Shown: positions 34,107-42,877, counted from the stretch's first letter. The stretch is 57,011 nt of DNA from Candidatus Saccharimonadota bacterium (GCA_017513185.1 JAFXGL010000001.1:1-57011); one strand, 5' to 3'. The notes: generated by a model not told the origin, from the sequence alone. Translations and numbers: made by a program.

Positions 34107-34891
34107 TATTCTTTCGCCGGCTTCTCAAGTTTATAATAAATCGACGGTGCAAAGCGAATCGGCGCCAGCACTGGCTGTGCCACCTTTTCCATCCGCCCTA
34201 GCATCTTCGTGCCAAAAATCTTTTTCAACTTCCTCGAACGAAAGTTAGAAACGGACAACACTTTCAGAATCTTAAATCCTTGCTTCTTAAAAATCCGCTC
34301 CATGTATTTTGGATGATAATTATACATCTCCAACTCTTTGAGATACGACTGCGACACTTCAAACGGATTAATATCGGACTTCCGGAACCAATAGCGGAAC
34401 ATTTTTGGCAAAGTCTTTTTGCTAGCTACTTCAATCACCGCTATCCCGCCCGGCTTCAAAACTCGATACAGCTCCTCCACCACCTTCTTCATATCCTTAA
34501 AATGATGCGTCGCTCGCACCATCATCAGCCCGTCAAAACTCTCGTCCTCAAACGGCAGCTCATAAATATCTCCCGCCTTGGTCATGATGCGGTCGCCATA
34601 GGTTTTCTTCGCATCGGCCAGCTCCGTCTTTGAATAGTCAAAAATCGTCGCGTGCTTTGTCCGGCCGAGGTATTCATCTGCCAACCTTCCGTACCCACCG
34701 GCGATGTCTACAAAATCATCCATCGCATCCGGGAGCAATTTGCGCACCGCCATGCGGTCGGCAAGGTCTTCATAGTCGCGCTTGCCATCCTCCCAGAAAA
34801 TTTTCTTATAGTCATAGCCGTTATAATCGGCAATCACTTTATGGTCAGGATTAGTATCTTTCTTCTTCGTGATTTTTTTAGCTTCAGTCAT
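34106..34891 (-). CDS. class I SAM-dependent methyltransferase
   Basis: 261 residues. The methyltransferase core includes FVDIAGGYGRLADEYLG (motif I), ATIFDYSKTEL and LKPGGIAVIEVASK, typical of Methyltransf_11 proteins. The basic N- and C-terminal parts do not identify a substrate. TATAAT (34903-34898) lies 6 nt before the start, so it has its own leaderless promoter within the cluster between the glycosyltransferase and murI. Confidence 0.85.
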   Translation of the reverse strand: MTEAKKITKKKDTNPDHKVIADYNGYDYKKIFWEDGKRDYEDLADRMAVRKLLPDAMDDFVDIAGGYGRLADEYLGRTKHATIFDYSKTELADAKKTYGDRIMTKAGDIYELPFEDESFDGLMMVRATHHFKDMKKVVEELYRVLKPGGIAVIEVASKKTLPKMFRYWFRKSDINPFEVSQSYLKELEMYNYHPKYMERIFKKQGFKILKVLSVSNFRSRKLKKIFGTKMLGRMEKVAQPVLAPIRFAPSIYYKLEKPAKE

Positions 34892-34903
34892 AGCTTAATT
34901 ATA

Positions 34904-36064
34904 TCACGATATGCTTCTGATACGCCCTTGTTTTTCGATAATTAATGCTTCGTACTCGCGCATCACCTTTTCCATGATCTTCTCCCAAGAAATCGGAATG
35001 GTCTTTTTCGCCTCCACTCCCACTTTGCTAGTATAGGGCAAAGCCTCAACTATCCTCTTTGCAATCGCTTCCGGCGTCACGTCTTTTGCTACGAACACAT
35101 TCTCGCCATCACGATAATCTTCCGCCGCCGTCGAGCCGGCCACCAAGAGCCCTGCCGTACCGGCCGCCGCAGCTTCGCGCAGCGCCATCGGCGCATTGTC
35201 ATACATACTGGGAAACACTAACAAATCCGCCATCCTATATAGCGCCGTTAGCTCCTCAAAATCCCCCACAAATCCTAGAAACTGCACTTCGTTTTCTAGC
35301 CCCAGCTTTTTCGCCAATTTCACTAGCTTCTCAAAATCCGGCCCATCGCCCGCCGTCACCAAACGGAACTTCACACCACGTTCCTTCAAAATCGCACACG
35401 CCTGAATCACCCCGTCAAGATTTTTCTTGGTATTATGTTGCCCTACAAACAGCAACATTGGCACGCCCGCCACAAAACCTACTCTCATCTGCATTCTTTC
35501 CATCACTTCGCGAGGTACCCTCGTCGCGTTCGTCCCATTCTCCATTACCAAAATTTTCCCGCCAAACCCATAATCTCGCAGTACCTCTGCCGTCCCACCG
35601 TTCACCGCCCACACTGCATCGCACTTGTTAAAAAATTCCACAATACTATTTGTCACCGTTCGCGATATCATTTTCGAATGTGTAATTTTCATCACATCAT
35701 CATAAAACTTACTATGGAACGTCGCCACTAGTGGCACATTTAACTTCTTCGCAATTCGCGCCGCCTCCATCCCCGCAGAAAACGGGCTATGCGCATGCAC
35801 AATATCAAACGGTATTCCCGCCAACTTCTTGCGGTACTTCGGGCTAATCCACGGCACCCCCACCCTATGTAGCTCTGTCGGGATTTTCAAGCTCGCGGAC
35901 AATACCGTATTCAGCTCTTCCGCCTCACCCACCTTTGGACTATTCGGCCCCACATAATACACTGCATTTCCGAGCTTTTTCAATCCCTCGCAATACGCTA
36001 ACGCCACTCGTCCCACGCCGTCCAAGTTTGGCGGGTAGGTATCACAAAATTGCCCAATTATCAT
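34904..36064 (-). CDS. GT4-family glycosyltransferase
   Basis: 386 residues with a GT-B fold. The N-terminal domain has NLDGVGRVALAYCEGLKKLG and HAHSPFSAG. The C-terminal domain has LFVGQHNTKKN, FLGFVGDFEELTALYRMADLLVFPS and MALREAAAAGTAGLL, the E-x7-E-type retaining glycosyltransferase region. It resembles alpha-mannosyl/glucosyltransferases of the PimB/MgtA type that build glycolipids or cell-surface glycans. Substrates are not predictable. It is 8 nt from the PH-domain gene, so the two are likely cotranscribed. Confidence 0.88.
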   Translation of the reverse strand: MIIGQFCDTYPPNLDGVGRVALAYCEGLKKLGNAVYYVGPNSPKVGEAEELNTVLSASLKIPTELHRVGVPWISPKYRKKLAGIPFDIVHAHSPFSAGMEAARIAKKLNVPLVATFHSKFYDDVMKITHSKMISRTVTNSIVEFFNKCDAVWAVNGGTAEVLRDYGFGGKILVMENGTNATRVPREVMERMQMRVGFVAGVPMLLFVGQHNTKKNLDGVIQACAILKERGVKFRLVTAGDGPDFEKLVKLAKKLGLENEVQFLGFVGDFEELTALYRMADLLVFPSMYDNAPMALREAAAAGTAGLLVAGSTAAEDYRDGENVFVAKDVTPEAIAKRIVEALPYTSKVGVEAKKTIPISWEKIMEKVMREYEALIIEKQGRIRSIS

Positions 36065-36072
36065 CGCCGAGT

Positions 36073-36642
36073 CTACTTCGCTTTCTGATTATGCACCAGG
36101 TGTGCGATTAAATCCATCTCGTCTTTCGGCGTATCGACATATTTAAACGTATAGGTCGTCTCGTCACCCACCGTCGACATTCGTATCGTTCCTATAGAAA
36201 ACATATGGTCAAGAATCCCATTTTGCTTAAACGATACGTCTTCTATCCTAGAGAGGTCAATCACGTTCACCGACTTTGTAAACAGCGAATCCACTTTATA
36301 ATAGAACAGTCTTTTGTTTGTGATAAACAACTTATTACCAAGATACACTTTGCTCGCGGCCAGTCCTATACCCATTATAATCACCGATATACACGCCGCA
36401 AATAACCAAAAGTACGCCATCGTCTGCGCGTTGATAGCTCGCGTGCGAGTGAGTGAGCCAATCGCTATCGCAAACACAATGCCTAGTAGCGCCATCACTA
36501 TTAGTACCATCACCCACAGCAAAATCAAACCTACCTTCGAGCGCGTAACCATGAGTTCCACATACTCCCCCTCCTCTAGCGACAAAAACGGAAAATCCTT
36601 CTTAGATCTGGCATGGCGTATTCTTACTAATGATTTTTTCAT
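36073..36642 (-). CDS. membrane protein with bacterial PH domain
   Basis: 189 residues. A short cytoplasmic N-terminus (FPFLSLEEGEYVELMV), two membrane segments (about 36-58 and 76-97), then a bacterial PH-like domain (YLGNKLFITNKRLFYYKVDSLFTKSVNVIDLSRIEDV). DUF304/bPH proteins of this layout are common in Gram-positive bacteria, with unknown roles at the membrane. First gene of the minus-strand cluster. Confidence 0.8.
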   Translation of the reverse strand: MKKSLVRIRHARSKKDFPFLSLEEGEYVELMVTRSKVGLILLWVMVLIVMALLGIVFAIAIGSLTRTRAINAQTMAYFWLFAACISVIIMGIGLAASKVYLGNKLFITNKRLFYYKVDSLFTKSVNVIDLSRIEDVSFKQNGILDHMFSIGTIRMSTVGDETTYTFKYVDTPKDEMDLIAHLVHNQKAK

Positions 36643-36670
36643 AATTATGGCTTCTTTTGTCAGCTTAATC

Positions 36671-36747
36671 TGGTACCGCCTGAGGGACTTGAACCCACGA
36701 CCCCTTGTTCCGAAGACAAGTGCTCTAATCCACTGAGCTAAGGCGGC
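36671..36747 (-). tRNA. tRNA-Arg(TCG)
   Basis: 77 nt with encoded CCA and anticodon loop CTTCGGA, giving anticodon TCG for CGA. The acceptor GCCGCCT pairs with AGGCGGT, giving G1-U72; the T stem has one U-U mismatch. Confidence 0.94.
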
Positions 36748-36785
36748 CCATGTGTTTATTTTACCATAAAACTCAAAATCTATGA

Positions 36786-36791
36786 TACAAT
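36786..36791 (+). promoter_or_regulatory. -10 box (leaderless)
   Basis: TACAAT ends 7 nt before the ATG at 36799. Confidence 0.55.
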
Positions 36792-36798
36792 AGGTTTA

Positions 36799-37302
36799 AT
36801 GTTCTGGGATGAAGAAACGCAAGAAAGCGACAAAAAGCGCAAAGCTCTCGATGAAGATTTTCAAAATCTTTTAAAGAGCTTAATGGACGATTATCTCGCC
36901 GAGGTAGAAAAGCACTTTGCCTCGCTCGACAAAGAGTTCAACGCCGCCAAAAAGTTTGACGCCTTTGGCAACGAAATCACCCCCGAAGGGAAGAACGAAG
37001 AAGTTCTCGAATATTTCGCCGAGAAAAACCTTTGGGAAAACATTTTCAACAAAAGCTACAAAGTTAAACAAGCTCGCTACCTCAACCGTCTAGAGGACTT
37101 TCTCTCTGACGCCATCTCCGACCCAGAGAAACACCTAGAGACTTTCGGCCACGGCCTTCTTTGGCGCTACTACGCCAAAGTTTCCGCCGCCGACGGCTCC
37201 ATTACTTACGAATACATGAAAACCGAAGACCCTCTCCCTCCGCTTTACCTCACCGTCAAGACTTTCTTTAATCATCTCAAGTCTAAGGAGCCGCATGATT
37301 GA
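36799..37302 (+). CDS. hypothetical acidic helical protein
   Basis: 167 residues, acidic, largely helical, with no membrane segment or signal. I do not recognise the family. Codon use matches the core genome and the -10 box is 7 nt upstream. It overlaps the start of the FNT channel gene by 8 nt (37295-37302), so the two are coupled and may work together. Confidence 0.75.
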   Translation: MFWDEETQESDKKRKALDEDFQNLLKSLMDDYLAEVEKHFASLDKEFNAAKKFDAFGNEITPEGKNEEVLEYFAEKNLWENIFNKSYKVKQARYLNRLEDFLSDAISDPEKHLETFGHGLLWRYYAKVSAADGSITYEYMKTEDPLPPLYLTVKTFFNHLKSKEPHD

Positions 37303-37888
37303 TTTAATCAAAAAATCCATCGCCGCCTCTCTTCTTATCGCCCTTGGCAATTTCGCCCTGCTCAAGCTCGGCAATCCCATCGGCCCCATCATCTTCGCCT
37401 TTGGCCTTCTTGGTGTCTGTTATCTTGGGCTCAATCTCTTCACTGGCAAATGCGGCTTCTTCATAGAAAACAAGCTCAAGCTCACCGACCTTTTGATTAT
37501 TCTCGCTGTCAACCTCGCTGCTGGCTACCTCATCGGCCTCCTCTTCCGCATTGCCGACCCTTCCATTATCGAAGCCGCCACGAACAAAGTCGCCACCTGG
37601 GACTTCTCCCTCGCTTTCTTCGTCAAATCTTTCCTCTGCGGCGTCATCATGTACCTCGCCGTCAAAATGTACAAGCTCGGCACTCCGCTCGGCATCATCT
37701 TTGGCATCCCGCTCTTCATTTTCTGCGGCTTCCAGCACTGCATCGCCAACGTCATCACTATGGGTGTTGCCGCTGGCTTCTCTTGGTCGCTCATCCTCGC
37801 CATCCTCGGCAACTTCGCCGGCTCTCTTGTCACTAGCTTCCTCACTGCTGAACTCAAGCCAGCAAAAGCCAAGAAAAAATCTGCCTAA
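37295..37888 (+). CDS. short formate/nitrite transporter family channel
   Basis: 197 residues, versus 260-290 in FocA/NirC. Six hydrophobic segments can be traced, and GFQHCIANVI in the fifth matches the FNT signature GxxHxxxN with the central histidine. The final loop ILGNFAGSLV also fits. FNT proteins are pentameric channels for formate, nitrite, acetate-like or other small monovalent anions. With phosphoketolase producing acetyl phosphate, acetate or lactate export is a plausible role (inference). Some connecting loops are clearly trimmed. Confidence 0.82.
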   Translation: MIDLIKKSIAASLLIALGNFALLKLGNPIGPIIFAFGLLGVCYLGLNLFTGKCGFFIENKLKLTDLLIILAVNLAAGYLIGLLFRIADPSIIEAATNKVATWDFSLAFFVKSFLCGVIMYLAVKMYKLGTPLGIIFGIPLFIFCGFQHCIANVITMGVAAGFSWSLILAILGNFAGSLVTSFLTAELKPAKAKKKSA

Positions 37889-37905
37889 ATCCTAGGCAGA
37901 CTTTT

Positions 37906-38007
37906 CTAGCGACCGTCTTTGTGGCGCAGGTGTTTGCGCTTGTCGCTGTGTTTGTGATTATTATTGCGATTCAGCTTCGCAATCACTTTATTAAGTTTCT
38001 TACGCAT
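37906..38007 (-). CDS. 33-residue highly basic protein
   Basis: A tiny protein, MRKKLNKVIAK at its start, with about half Lys/Arg/His and a tail of KHLRHKDGR type. The evidence for expression is a TATAAT box (38020-38015) exactly 7 nt before the ATG, the same geometry as the leaderless housekeeping genes. It is divergent from pilB. The composition suggests RNA or ribosome binding. I do not recognise it as a known ribosomal protein. It could be missed by gene finders because of its length. Confidence 0.6.
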   Translation of the reverse strand: MRKKLNKVIAKLNRNNNHKHSDKRKHLRHKDGR

Positions 38008-38014
38008 GTCCGAT

Positions 38015-38055
38015 ATTATAACACACTTTCCGTTTAGATTAAAGCGTGTTATAAT
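38015..38055. promoter_or_regulatory. divergent -10 boxes for the 33-residue gene and pilB
   Basis: TATAAT on the minus strand (38020-38015) and on the plus strand (38050-38055) each end 7 nt before their start codons. Confidence 0.75.
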
Positions 38056-38062
38056 CATAAGC

Positions 38063-39670
38063 ATGAACGAGGAAGAACTCCAAGCTAAAAGAAGGGAAAA
38101 CGAAGAGGCCGCGACTCGCAACCGCGCCCGCATTCTTGGCTTGCCCTACCTCGACACTCGCGAGTTTGAGTCTTCCATCCCGCTTGTTAACGGCCTGCTT
38201 GACAAGGAAGAAATGCACAAAAGCTTCATCCTTCCTCTCTCTAAAGGCGGCGACGGCGAGCATTACCAATTCATGATTACCTCGCAGACTCCTCGTCATC
38301 TACTTAAAGAAATTCGCGACAGTTACGAAAAAGAAGGAGAACGCGTCGACTTCTTCCTCATCTCTGGCTCCGCTTATCGCATTCTCATGCTCCGCTATGA
38401 CCCGCCCAAGGAGGTCAAATACGACGACATCAAAATCGGCGGCGAAGGCGATTCTGAGACTATCACCGAAGTCTCCAAGACCCTCAATGAGGTCTCCTCA
38501 GAAAAAGTCTTCGACTTTCTCCTCGACCAGGCCGACAAGCTCGGCGCTTCCGACATCCACATAGAAAACCTTCGCGAAGGCATCCGCATCCGCATGCGTG
38601 TCGATGGTCTTCTTCACCCCGTGGCTAATCTCAGCAAAGACCGTTACCGCGTCATCATGGGTGAGCTTTCCTCTCGCGCCAACGTCTCCGCCGCGAGCAT
38701 GAAGCCTCAGTCCGGCCACCTGCAAACAGAAATCCACCGCGACAAATCCACCCACATCTTAAACGTCCGTGTGGAGACCGTCCCTACCATGTACGGCCAA
38801 GACGCCGTCTTGCGTCTGTTTAACTTTGACGAATCACTCCTTCAGCTCGACCTCCTCGGCCTCTCCGAAGCAGAAAAGCTCGAGATTGACGAAATCATCC
38901 GCAAGCCTCGCGGCCTCGTCCTCATGGTCGGCCCCACTGGCTCTGGTAAATCCACCACCCTCTACTCCATGTTAAACGCCCTCAATACCACCGACAAAAA
39001 GATTATTACCCTGGAAGACCCGATAGAATACGGTATCACCGGCATTTCCCAAATCCCCATCAAGACCAACAACGGCGGTTCCTTTGCTGAAGGTCTGCGT
39101 TCCGTTCTGCGTCTCGACCCAGACGTCGTTATGGTTGGCGAGATTCGCGATGCCGACACCGCCAAAACTGCCATTCAGGCCTCCATCACCGGCCACCTCG
39201 TTTTAAGCTCCTTCCATGCCGACTCTTCCGCCGCCGCCTTCTCCCGCATGATTGACCTCATCGGCACCAACCCCATTTTTGCCAATTCCATCCGCCTCGT
39301 CGTCGCCCAGCGCCTCGTTCGCAAACTCACCGACAGCAAAGAAGGATACGTTCCCGACGACATGGTCAAAAAATACATTAGGGAAACTCTCGACGGCGTC
39401 GACGGTTTCGACCCGGACCACATCCGCCTCTACCACCCCGTCCCCACAGCAGAAAACCCCTTTGGCTACAGCGGCCGCTCCGTCATCATGGAACAGCTCG
39501 TCGTCTCCGAAGAAATTTCCGACTTCCTTCGTGGTGACGTTGCCGACGCCAACACTCGCAAAATCGAAGCCGCCGCTAAGAAAAACGGCATGCTCACTCT
39601 AGAACAAAAGGGTCTCCTCATGGCCCTAAATGGCATCACCACCCTCGAAGAAGTCGCCCGCGTCGTCTAA
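38063..39670 (+). CDS. pilB: type IV pilus assembly ATPase PilB
   Basis: 535 residues. An N-terminal domain precedes the GspE/PilB core: GASDIHIEN (Asp box region), Walker A GPTGSGKS (about 290-297), LEDPIEY, the Walker B VGEIRDADTAK and the HADSSAAA His box. The tetracysteine zinc motif usually found before the C-terminal part is replaced by a cysteine-free insert (about 435-480). PilB powers extension of type IV pili, which Saccharibacteria use to move on or attach to hosts. Other pil genes are outside the window. Leaderless start: ATG 7 nt after TATAAT. Confidence 0.93.
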   Translation: MNEEELQAKRRENEEAATRNRARILGLPYLDTREFESSIPLVNGLLDKEEMHKSFILPLSKGGDGEHYQFMITSQTPRHLLKEIRDSYEKEGERVDFFLISGSAYRILMLRYDPPKEVKYDDIKIGGEGDSETITEVSKTLNEVSSEKVFDFLLDQADKLGASDIHIENLREGIRIRMRVDGLLHPVANLSKDRYRVIMGELSSRANVSAASMKPQSGHLQTEIHRDKSTHILNVRVETVPTMYGQDAVLRLFNFDESLLQLDLLGLSEAEKLEIDEIIRKPRGLVLMVGPTGSGKSTTLYSMLNALNTTDKKIITLEDPIEYGITGISQIPIKTNNGGSFAEGLRSVLRLDPDVVMVGEIRDADTAKTAIQASITGHLVLSSFHADSSAAAFSRMIDLIGTNPIFANSIRLVVAQRLVRKLTDSKEGYVPDDMVKKYIRETLDGVDGFDPDHIRLYHPVPTAENPFGYSGRSVIMEQLVVSEEISDFLRGDVADANTRKIEAAAKKNGMLTLEQKGLLMALNGITTLEEVARVV

Positions 39671-39675
39671 CTGGC

Positions 39676-39704
39676 TTGACATTATCCCGCTTATGCGGTA
39701 AAAT
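39676..39704 (+). promoter_or_regulatory. promoter of the RNase J gene
   Basis: TTGACA (39676-39681), 17-bp spacer, TAAAAT (39699-39704): a good vegetative promoter. It gives a leader of about 40 nt with an AAAGGA ribosome-binding site, so this gene is not leaderless. Confidence 0.8.
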
Positions 39705-39750
39705 AGAGTTAATTATTTCACTTGTTTTTAACAATATCTAAAAGGATTTT

Positions 39751-41874
39751 ATGAATCAATCTGAACAAGAGCGCCGTGCGCGGCTACTCAAACAGGGTGC
39801 CGAGCGCCTCCCCGACATCAAAAAACGCTTTGAAGAAGCCCAAAAACGCAATTTTAACTCTAACTTTGCCCCTGGCGGCAAAGACGCCAAATTCGTCAAG
39901 CACAAACCTGCCAAAAGCACTCCAAAGAGCAAAAAGGCCAAGGCTCCCAAAGCCCAGCCCAAACCTGCCAAGACCGAGGCCGAGAAACGCAAGGTCAACC
40001 TCAGCGTCTCCACTCGCAAAGGCGAGATGGTTCACCATCAGCGCATGCTTTCTCAAGACGTCAACGCTCAGGCCACGCAACATATCATCGGCATCCCCGT
40101 CAACAAATCTCGCTACAATGGCTACCATGGCCAGCAGGTCACTAACGCCATGCTCAAAAAAGCTCGTCCCGACCCAGAAGCCGTCCGCATCATCCCCATC
40201 GGCGGCCTTGGAGAAATCGGCATCGGCAAGAACATGACCGTCATCGAATACAAGAACGAGATGCTTGTCATCGACATGGGTGTTCTCTTCGCCGACGGCG
40301 ACTATCCTGGCGTCAACTACCTCATTCCCGACATTAAGTATCTAGAAGACAATAAAAACAACGTCAAGGCCATTCTCTTCACTCATGCCCACTTGGACCA
40401 CATTGGCGCTTGCCGCCACCTTCTGCCAAAGTTCAACCCCACTACCCCGATTTACGCCACCGAGTTTACCATCGGCATGATTAAAAAACAAATGTCCGAA
40501 CTAGACGATGAACCCGACCTCAACTACATCGCCGTCGACCCCTTCCGCCACGAAAAAATCCAGGTCAGCGAGCACCTTTCCGTTGAGTTTATTCACACTT
40601 TGCACTCCATTCCCGGCAACGCCGCCATCGTCGTCCGCACGCCCAATGGCAACATTTACCTCTCTGGCGACTGGCGCCACGAGGCCAACCCTGTCGGCGT
40701 CCAAACTGACTATGCTCGCATTGACGAAATCGCCAAAAACGAAGGTATCGCCCTCCTCGTCAACGAATCTACCAACATCGACTCCCCGGGCAAGCACCCT
40801 CACTCCGAATTTGACGTCGGAGAAAACCTTGGCCGCGTCATGGATCACTACGCCAATGGCCGCGTCATCGTTTCTTGCTTCTCCTCCCAAATCGGCCGCA
40901 TCGAGCTTGTATTGAAAGAAGCCCACGCCCGCGGGCGCAAAGTCGCCTTCTCTGGCTTCTCTATGATTAACAACGTCGAGGTAGCTTTAAGGGCGCACGC
41001 CATCAAAGTCCCCAAAGACACCATCATGAAGATGGAAGACATCATCAAACTCCCCGACGAAAAAGTCTGCATTGTCTGTACTGGCTCTCAGGGCGAGCTT
41101 AACGCCGTCTTAAACCGCATGATTACCGGCGCTCATAAGTTCATCAAAATCAAACCTACCGACACCATCGTCTTTTCTTCTAACCCCATCCCAGGCAACG
41201 AGCCTCACGTCGTCTCTACTGTCGGTGGCTTACTCCGCGAAGGCGCCACTGTCATTCAAAACGGCAAATCCCACATCACTAATCTCGGCCCACTCCACCT
41301 TTCTGGCCACGCCTACTACGAAGACCACGTCGAATTCGTCACGCGTCTCAACCCCAAAAACTACATGCCCTACCACGGTGAATTCTACATGCTCGAACAT
41401 AACGCCGAGATGGCAGAAAACGTCATCGGTATCCCGCGCGACCATATTATTCTCTCCGACAACGGCGACGTCGTAGAGCTTCTCCCTAACCAAACCATCC
41501 GCAAAAACGGCCGCATCCACGTCGGCAACAAACTCTTCGACGATGCCGACCAGCCTGTCCACGAAGCCGTCGTCAAAGACCGCATCCATATCTCGCGCGA
41601 AGGCATCTTTGTCATCGTCCTCACCATGAGTAAAAAGACCGGCCGCCTCGTCAAGACGCCAGACATCATCTCCCGCGCCTTCATCTATCTTGACAACTCA
41701 GAAGAGCTCATTGGCAAAATCCGCCACTACCTCCGCGCCAAGACCGACAAGTCCATTTCCACCGACCCCGAGCTCAAAGTCTTAAAAGAAGAAATCAAAG
41801 AAGACATCACCCACATCCTCTACGACGCCACCGGTCACACCCCCATCGTCATCCCCGTCATCAATAAAGTTTAA
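39751..41874 (+). CDS. rnj: ribonuclease J
   Basis: 707 residues. A basic, Lys/Pro/Ala-rich N-terminal extension (about 1-145) precedes the metallo-beta-lactamase core with THAHLDHIGACRH (212-217 holds HAHLDH), the beta-CASP domain and the C-terminal HGEFYMLEHN region. RNase J is the 5'-to-3' exonuclease/endonuclease used for mRNA decay and rRNA maturation where RNase E is absent. The extension is unusual in length and may bind RNA or ribosomes. For leaderless mRNAs the 5'-end preference of this enzyme is worth noting. Confidence 0.93.
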   Translation: MNQSEQERRARLLKQGAERLPDIKKRFEEAQKRNFNSNFAPGGKDAKFVKHKPAKSTPKSKKAKAPKAQPKPAKTEAEKRKVNLSVSTRKGEMVHHQRMLSQDVNAQATQHIIGIPVNKSRYNGYHGQQVTNAMLKKARPDPEAVRIIPIGGLGEIGIGKNMTVIEYKNEMLVIDMGVLFADGDYPGVNYLIPDIKYLEDNKNNVKAILFTHAHLDHIGACRHLLPKFNPTTPIYATEFTIGMIKKQMSELDDEPDLNYIAVDPFRHEKIQVSEHLSVEFIHTLHSIPGNAAIVVRTPNGNIYLSGDWRHEANPVGVQTDYARIDEIAKNEGIALLVNESTNIDSPGKHPHSEFDVGENLGRVMDHYANGRVIVSCFSSQIGRIELVLKEAHARGRKVAFSGFSMINNVEVALRAHAIKVPKDTIMKMEDIIKLPDEKVCIVCTGSQGELNAVLNRMITGAHKFIKIKPTDTIVFSSNPIPGNEPHVVSTVGGLLREGATVIQNGKSHITNLGPLHLSGHAYYEDHVEFVTRLNPKNYMPYHGEFYMLEHNAEMAENVIGIPRDHIILSDNGDVVELLPNQTIRKNGRIHVGNKLFDDADQPVHEAVVKDRIHISREGIFVIVLTMSKKTGRLVKTPDIISRAFIYLDNSEELIGKIRHYLRAKTDKSISTDPELKVLKEEIKEDITHILYDATGHTPIVIPVINKV

Positions 41875-41884
41875 CAGTGGTCAC

Positions 41885-41936
41885 AGTCCTACGAGCTATA
41901 GGCTCTCGGTGTGACTGCATTGGCCGAGCGGGGTCT
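41885..41936. other. two strong hairpins between RNase J and dinD
   Basis: GTCACA/TGTGAC closes an outer stem (about 41880-41924) with an inner CGAG/CTCG stem. A second stem, CCGAGCGGG with CCCGCTCGG, lies at about 41926-41952. There is no T-run after either. They may be a processing or regulatory structure; no gene fits. Confidence 0.45.
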
Positions 41937-41997
41937 TTCCCGCTCGGATGCTATATGCTACAATAAAAGCATATTAATAATAAGTGAGGAAATGACT

Positions 41998-42812
41998 ATG
42001 CAAAACCTTGTTATATTCGACAATATCAAACGGAGTAACGCCACCGGCGACGATTTTTGGAGTGCTAGAGATTTACAAAAAGCCTTAGGATATGATAAAT
42101 GGGAGAATTTTGAGAAGATTGTTCAGAAGGCAAAAGAATCTTTTAATAATAGCCCTATAAAAACAAATTATGACATAAATTATTGCTTTCTTGAAGTCAG
42201 GAAGCCAATCGTCTCTGGCAAAGGCGGCACTCAATACATAAAAGACTATCGCCTCTCCCGTTACGCCTGCTATCTCATCGCTCAAAACGGCGACCCAAGA
42301 AAAGAGCCTATCGCTCTTGCCCAAAGCTACTTCAACATTCAGACTTTTCGTCAGGAATTAACCGACGCTCAAGCGAAAGACCTTCAACGTCTCGAACGTA
42401 GAAAAGAATTTTCCGAATCCGACAAGAAACTCTCCGCCGACATCATAGAAGCCGGAGTTAGTCCGCGAGGTATGGCAAAAATCAAAGCCAGCGGCAATAA
42501 AATTTTCTTCGGAGGCAAATCCAGCAAAGACATGCAGAAAAAATTAGGCACTGGCTCTCGTCCATGGGCCGACAAGCTAGCAACGTTGTCTTAGCCGGCA
42601 AGACCTTCGCTAACGAACTAACCTCTGCTGGTATCCGCTATAATGGAATCACCGGCGCACCGGAAATAGAAAAGGCCAATAACAGCAATAACCAAGCCGT
42701 CCGCGATACTATCCGTAATCAATCCGGTCTTCATCCTGAAGATTTTCCGCCCGAAGAAGATACTAGAAAAATCGAACAGCGGATTAACAAAAACAACAAA
42801 CTCATAAAATAA
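41998..42812 (+). pseudogene. dinD: dinD-like gene, frameshifted
   Basis: The first 198 codons encode a DinD/BRO-N protein (DDFWSARDLQKALGYDKWENF, then YRLSRYACYLIAQNGDPRK, then ASGNKIFFGG). The reading frame ends at 42594, but the expected continuation (VVLAGKTFANELTSAG, then NNQAVRDTIRNQSG and PPEEDTRKIEQRI) is in the next frame from about 42582 to 42812. A one-base loss near 42582-42590 explains this. No slippery heptamer is visible, so a pseudogene or sequencing error is more likely than programmed frameshifting. DinD is a DNA damage-inducible protein acting on RecA filaments. Start is after GTGAGGA. Confidence 0.85.
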
Positions 42813-42843
42813 TATTTTTTATACATTTTTAACCATAATCGTG

Positions 42844-42849
42844 TATAAT
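42844..42849 (+). promoter_or_regulatory. -10 box of the Thr-rich surface protein
   Basis: TATAAT; transcription should begin near 42856, so the ATG inside the box at 42848 cannot be used and 42878 is the start. Confidence 0.6.
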
Positions 42850-42877
42850 GGTATTAAGTAAACAGGAATTTTTTGGG

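Noticed and set aside
42570..42600. Programmed ribosomal frameshift in dinD
   Set aside because: No slippery heptamer or downstream structure is visible at the point where the frame changes.
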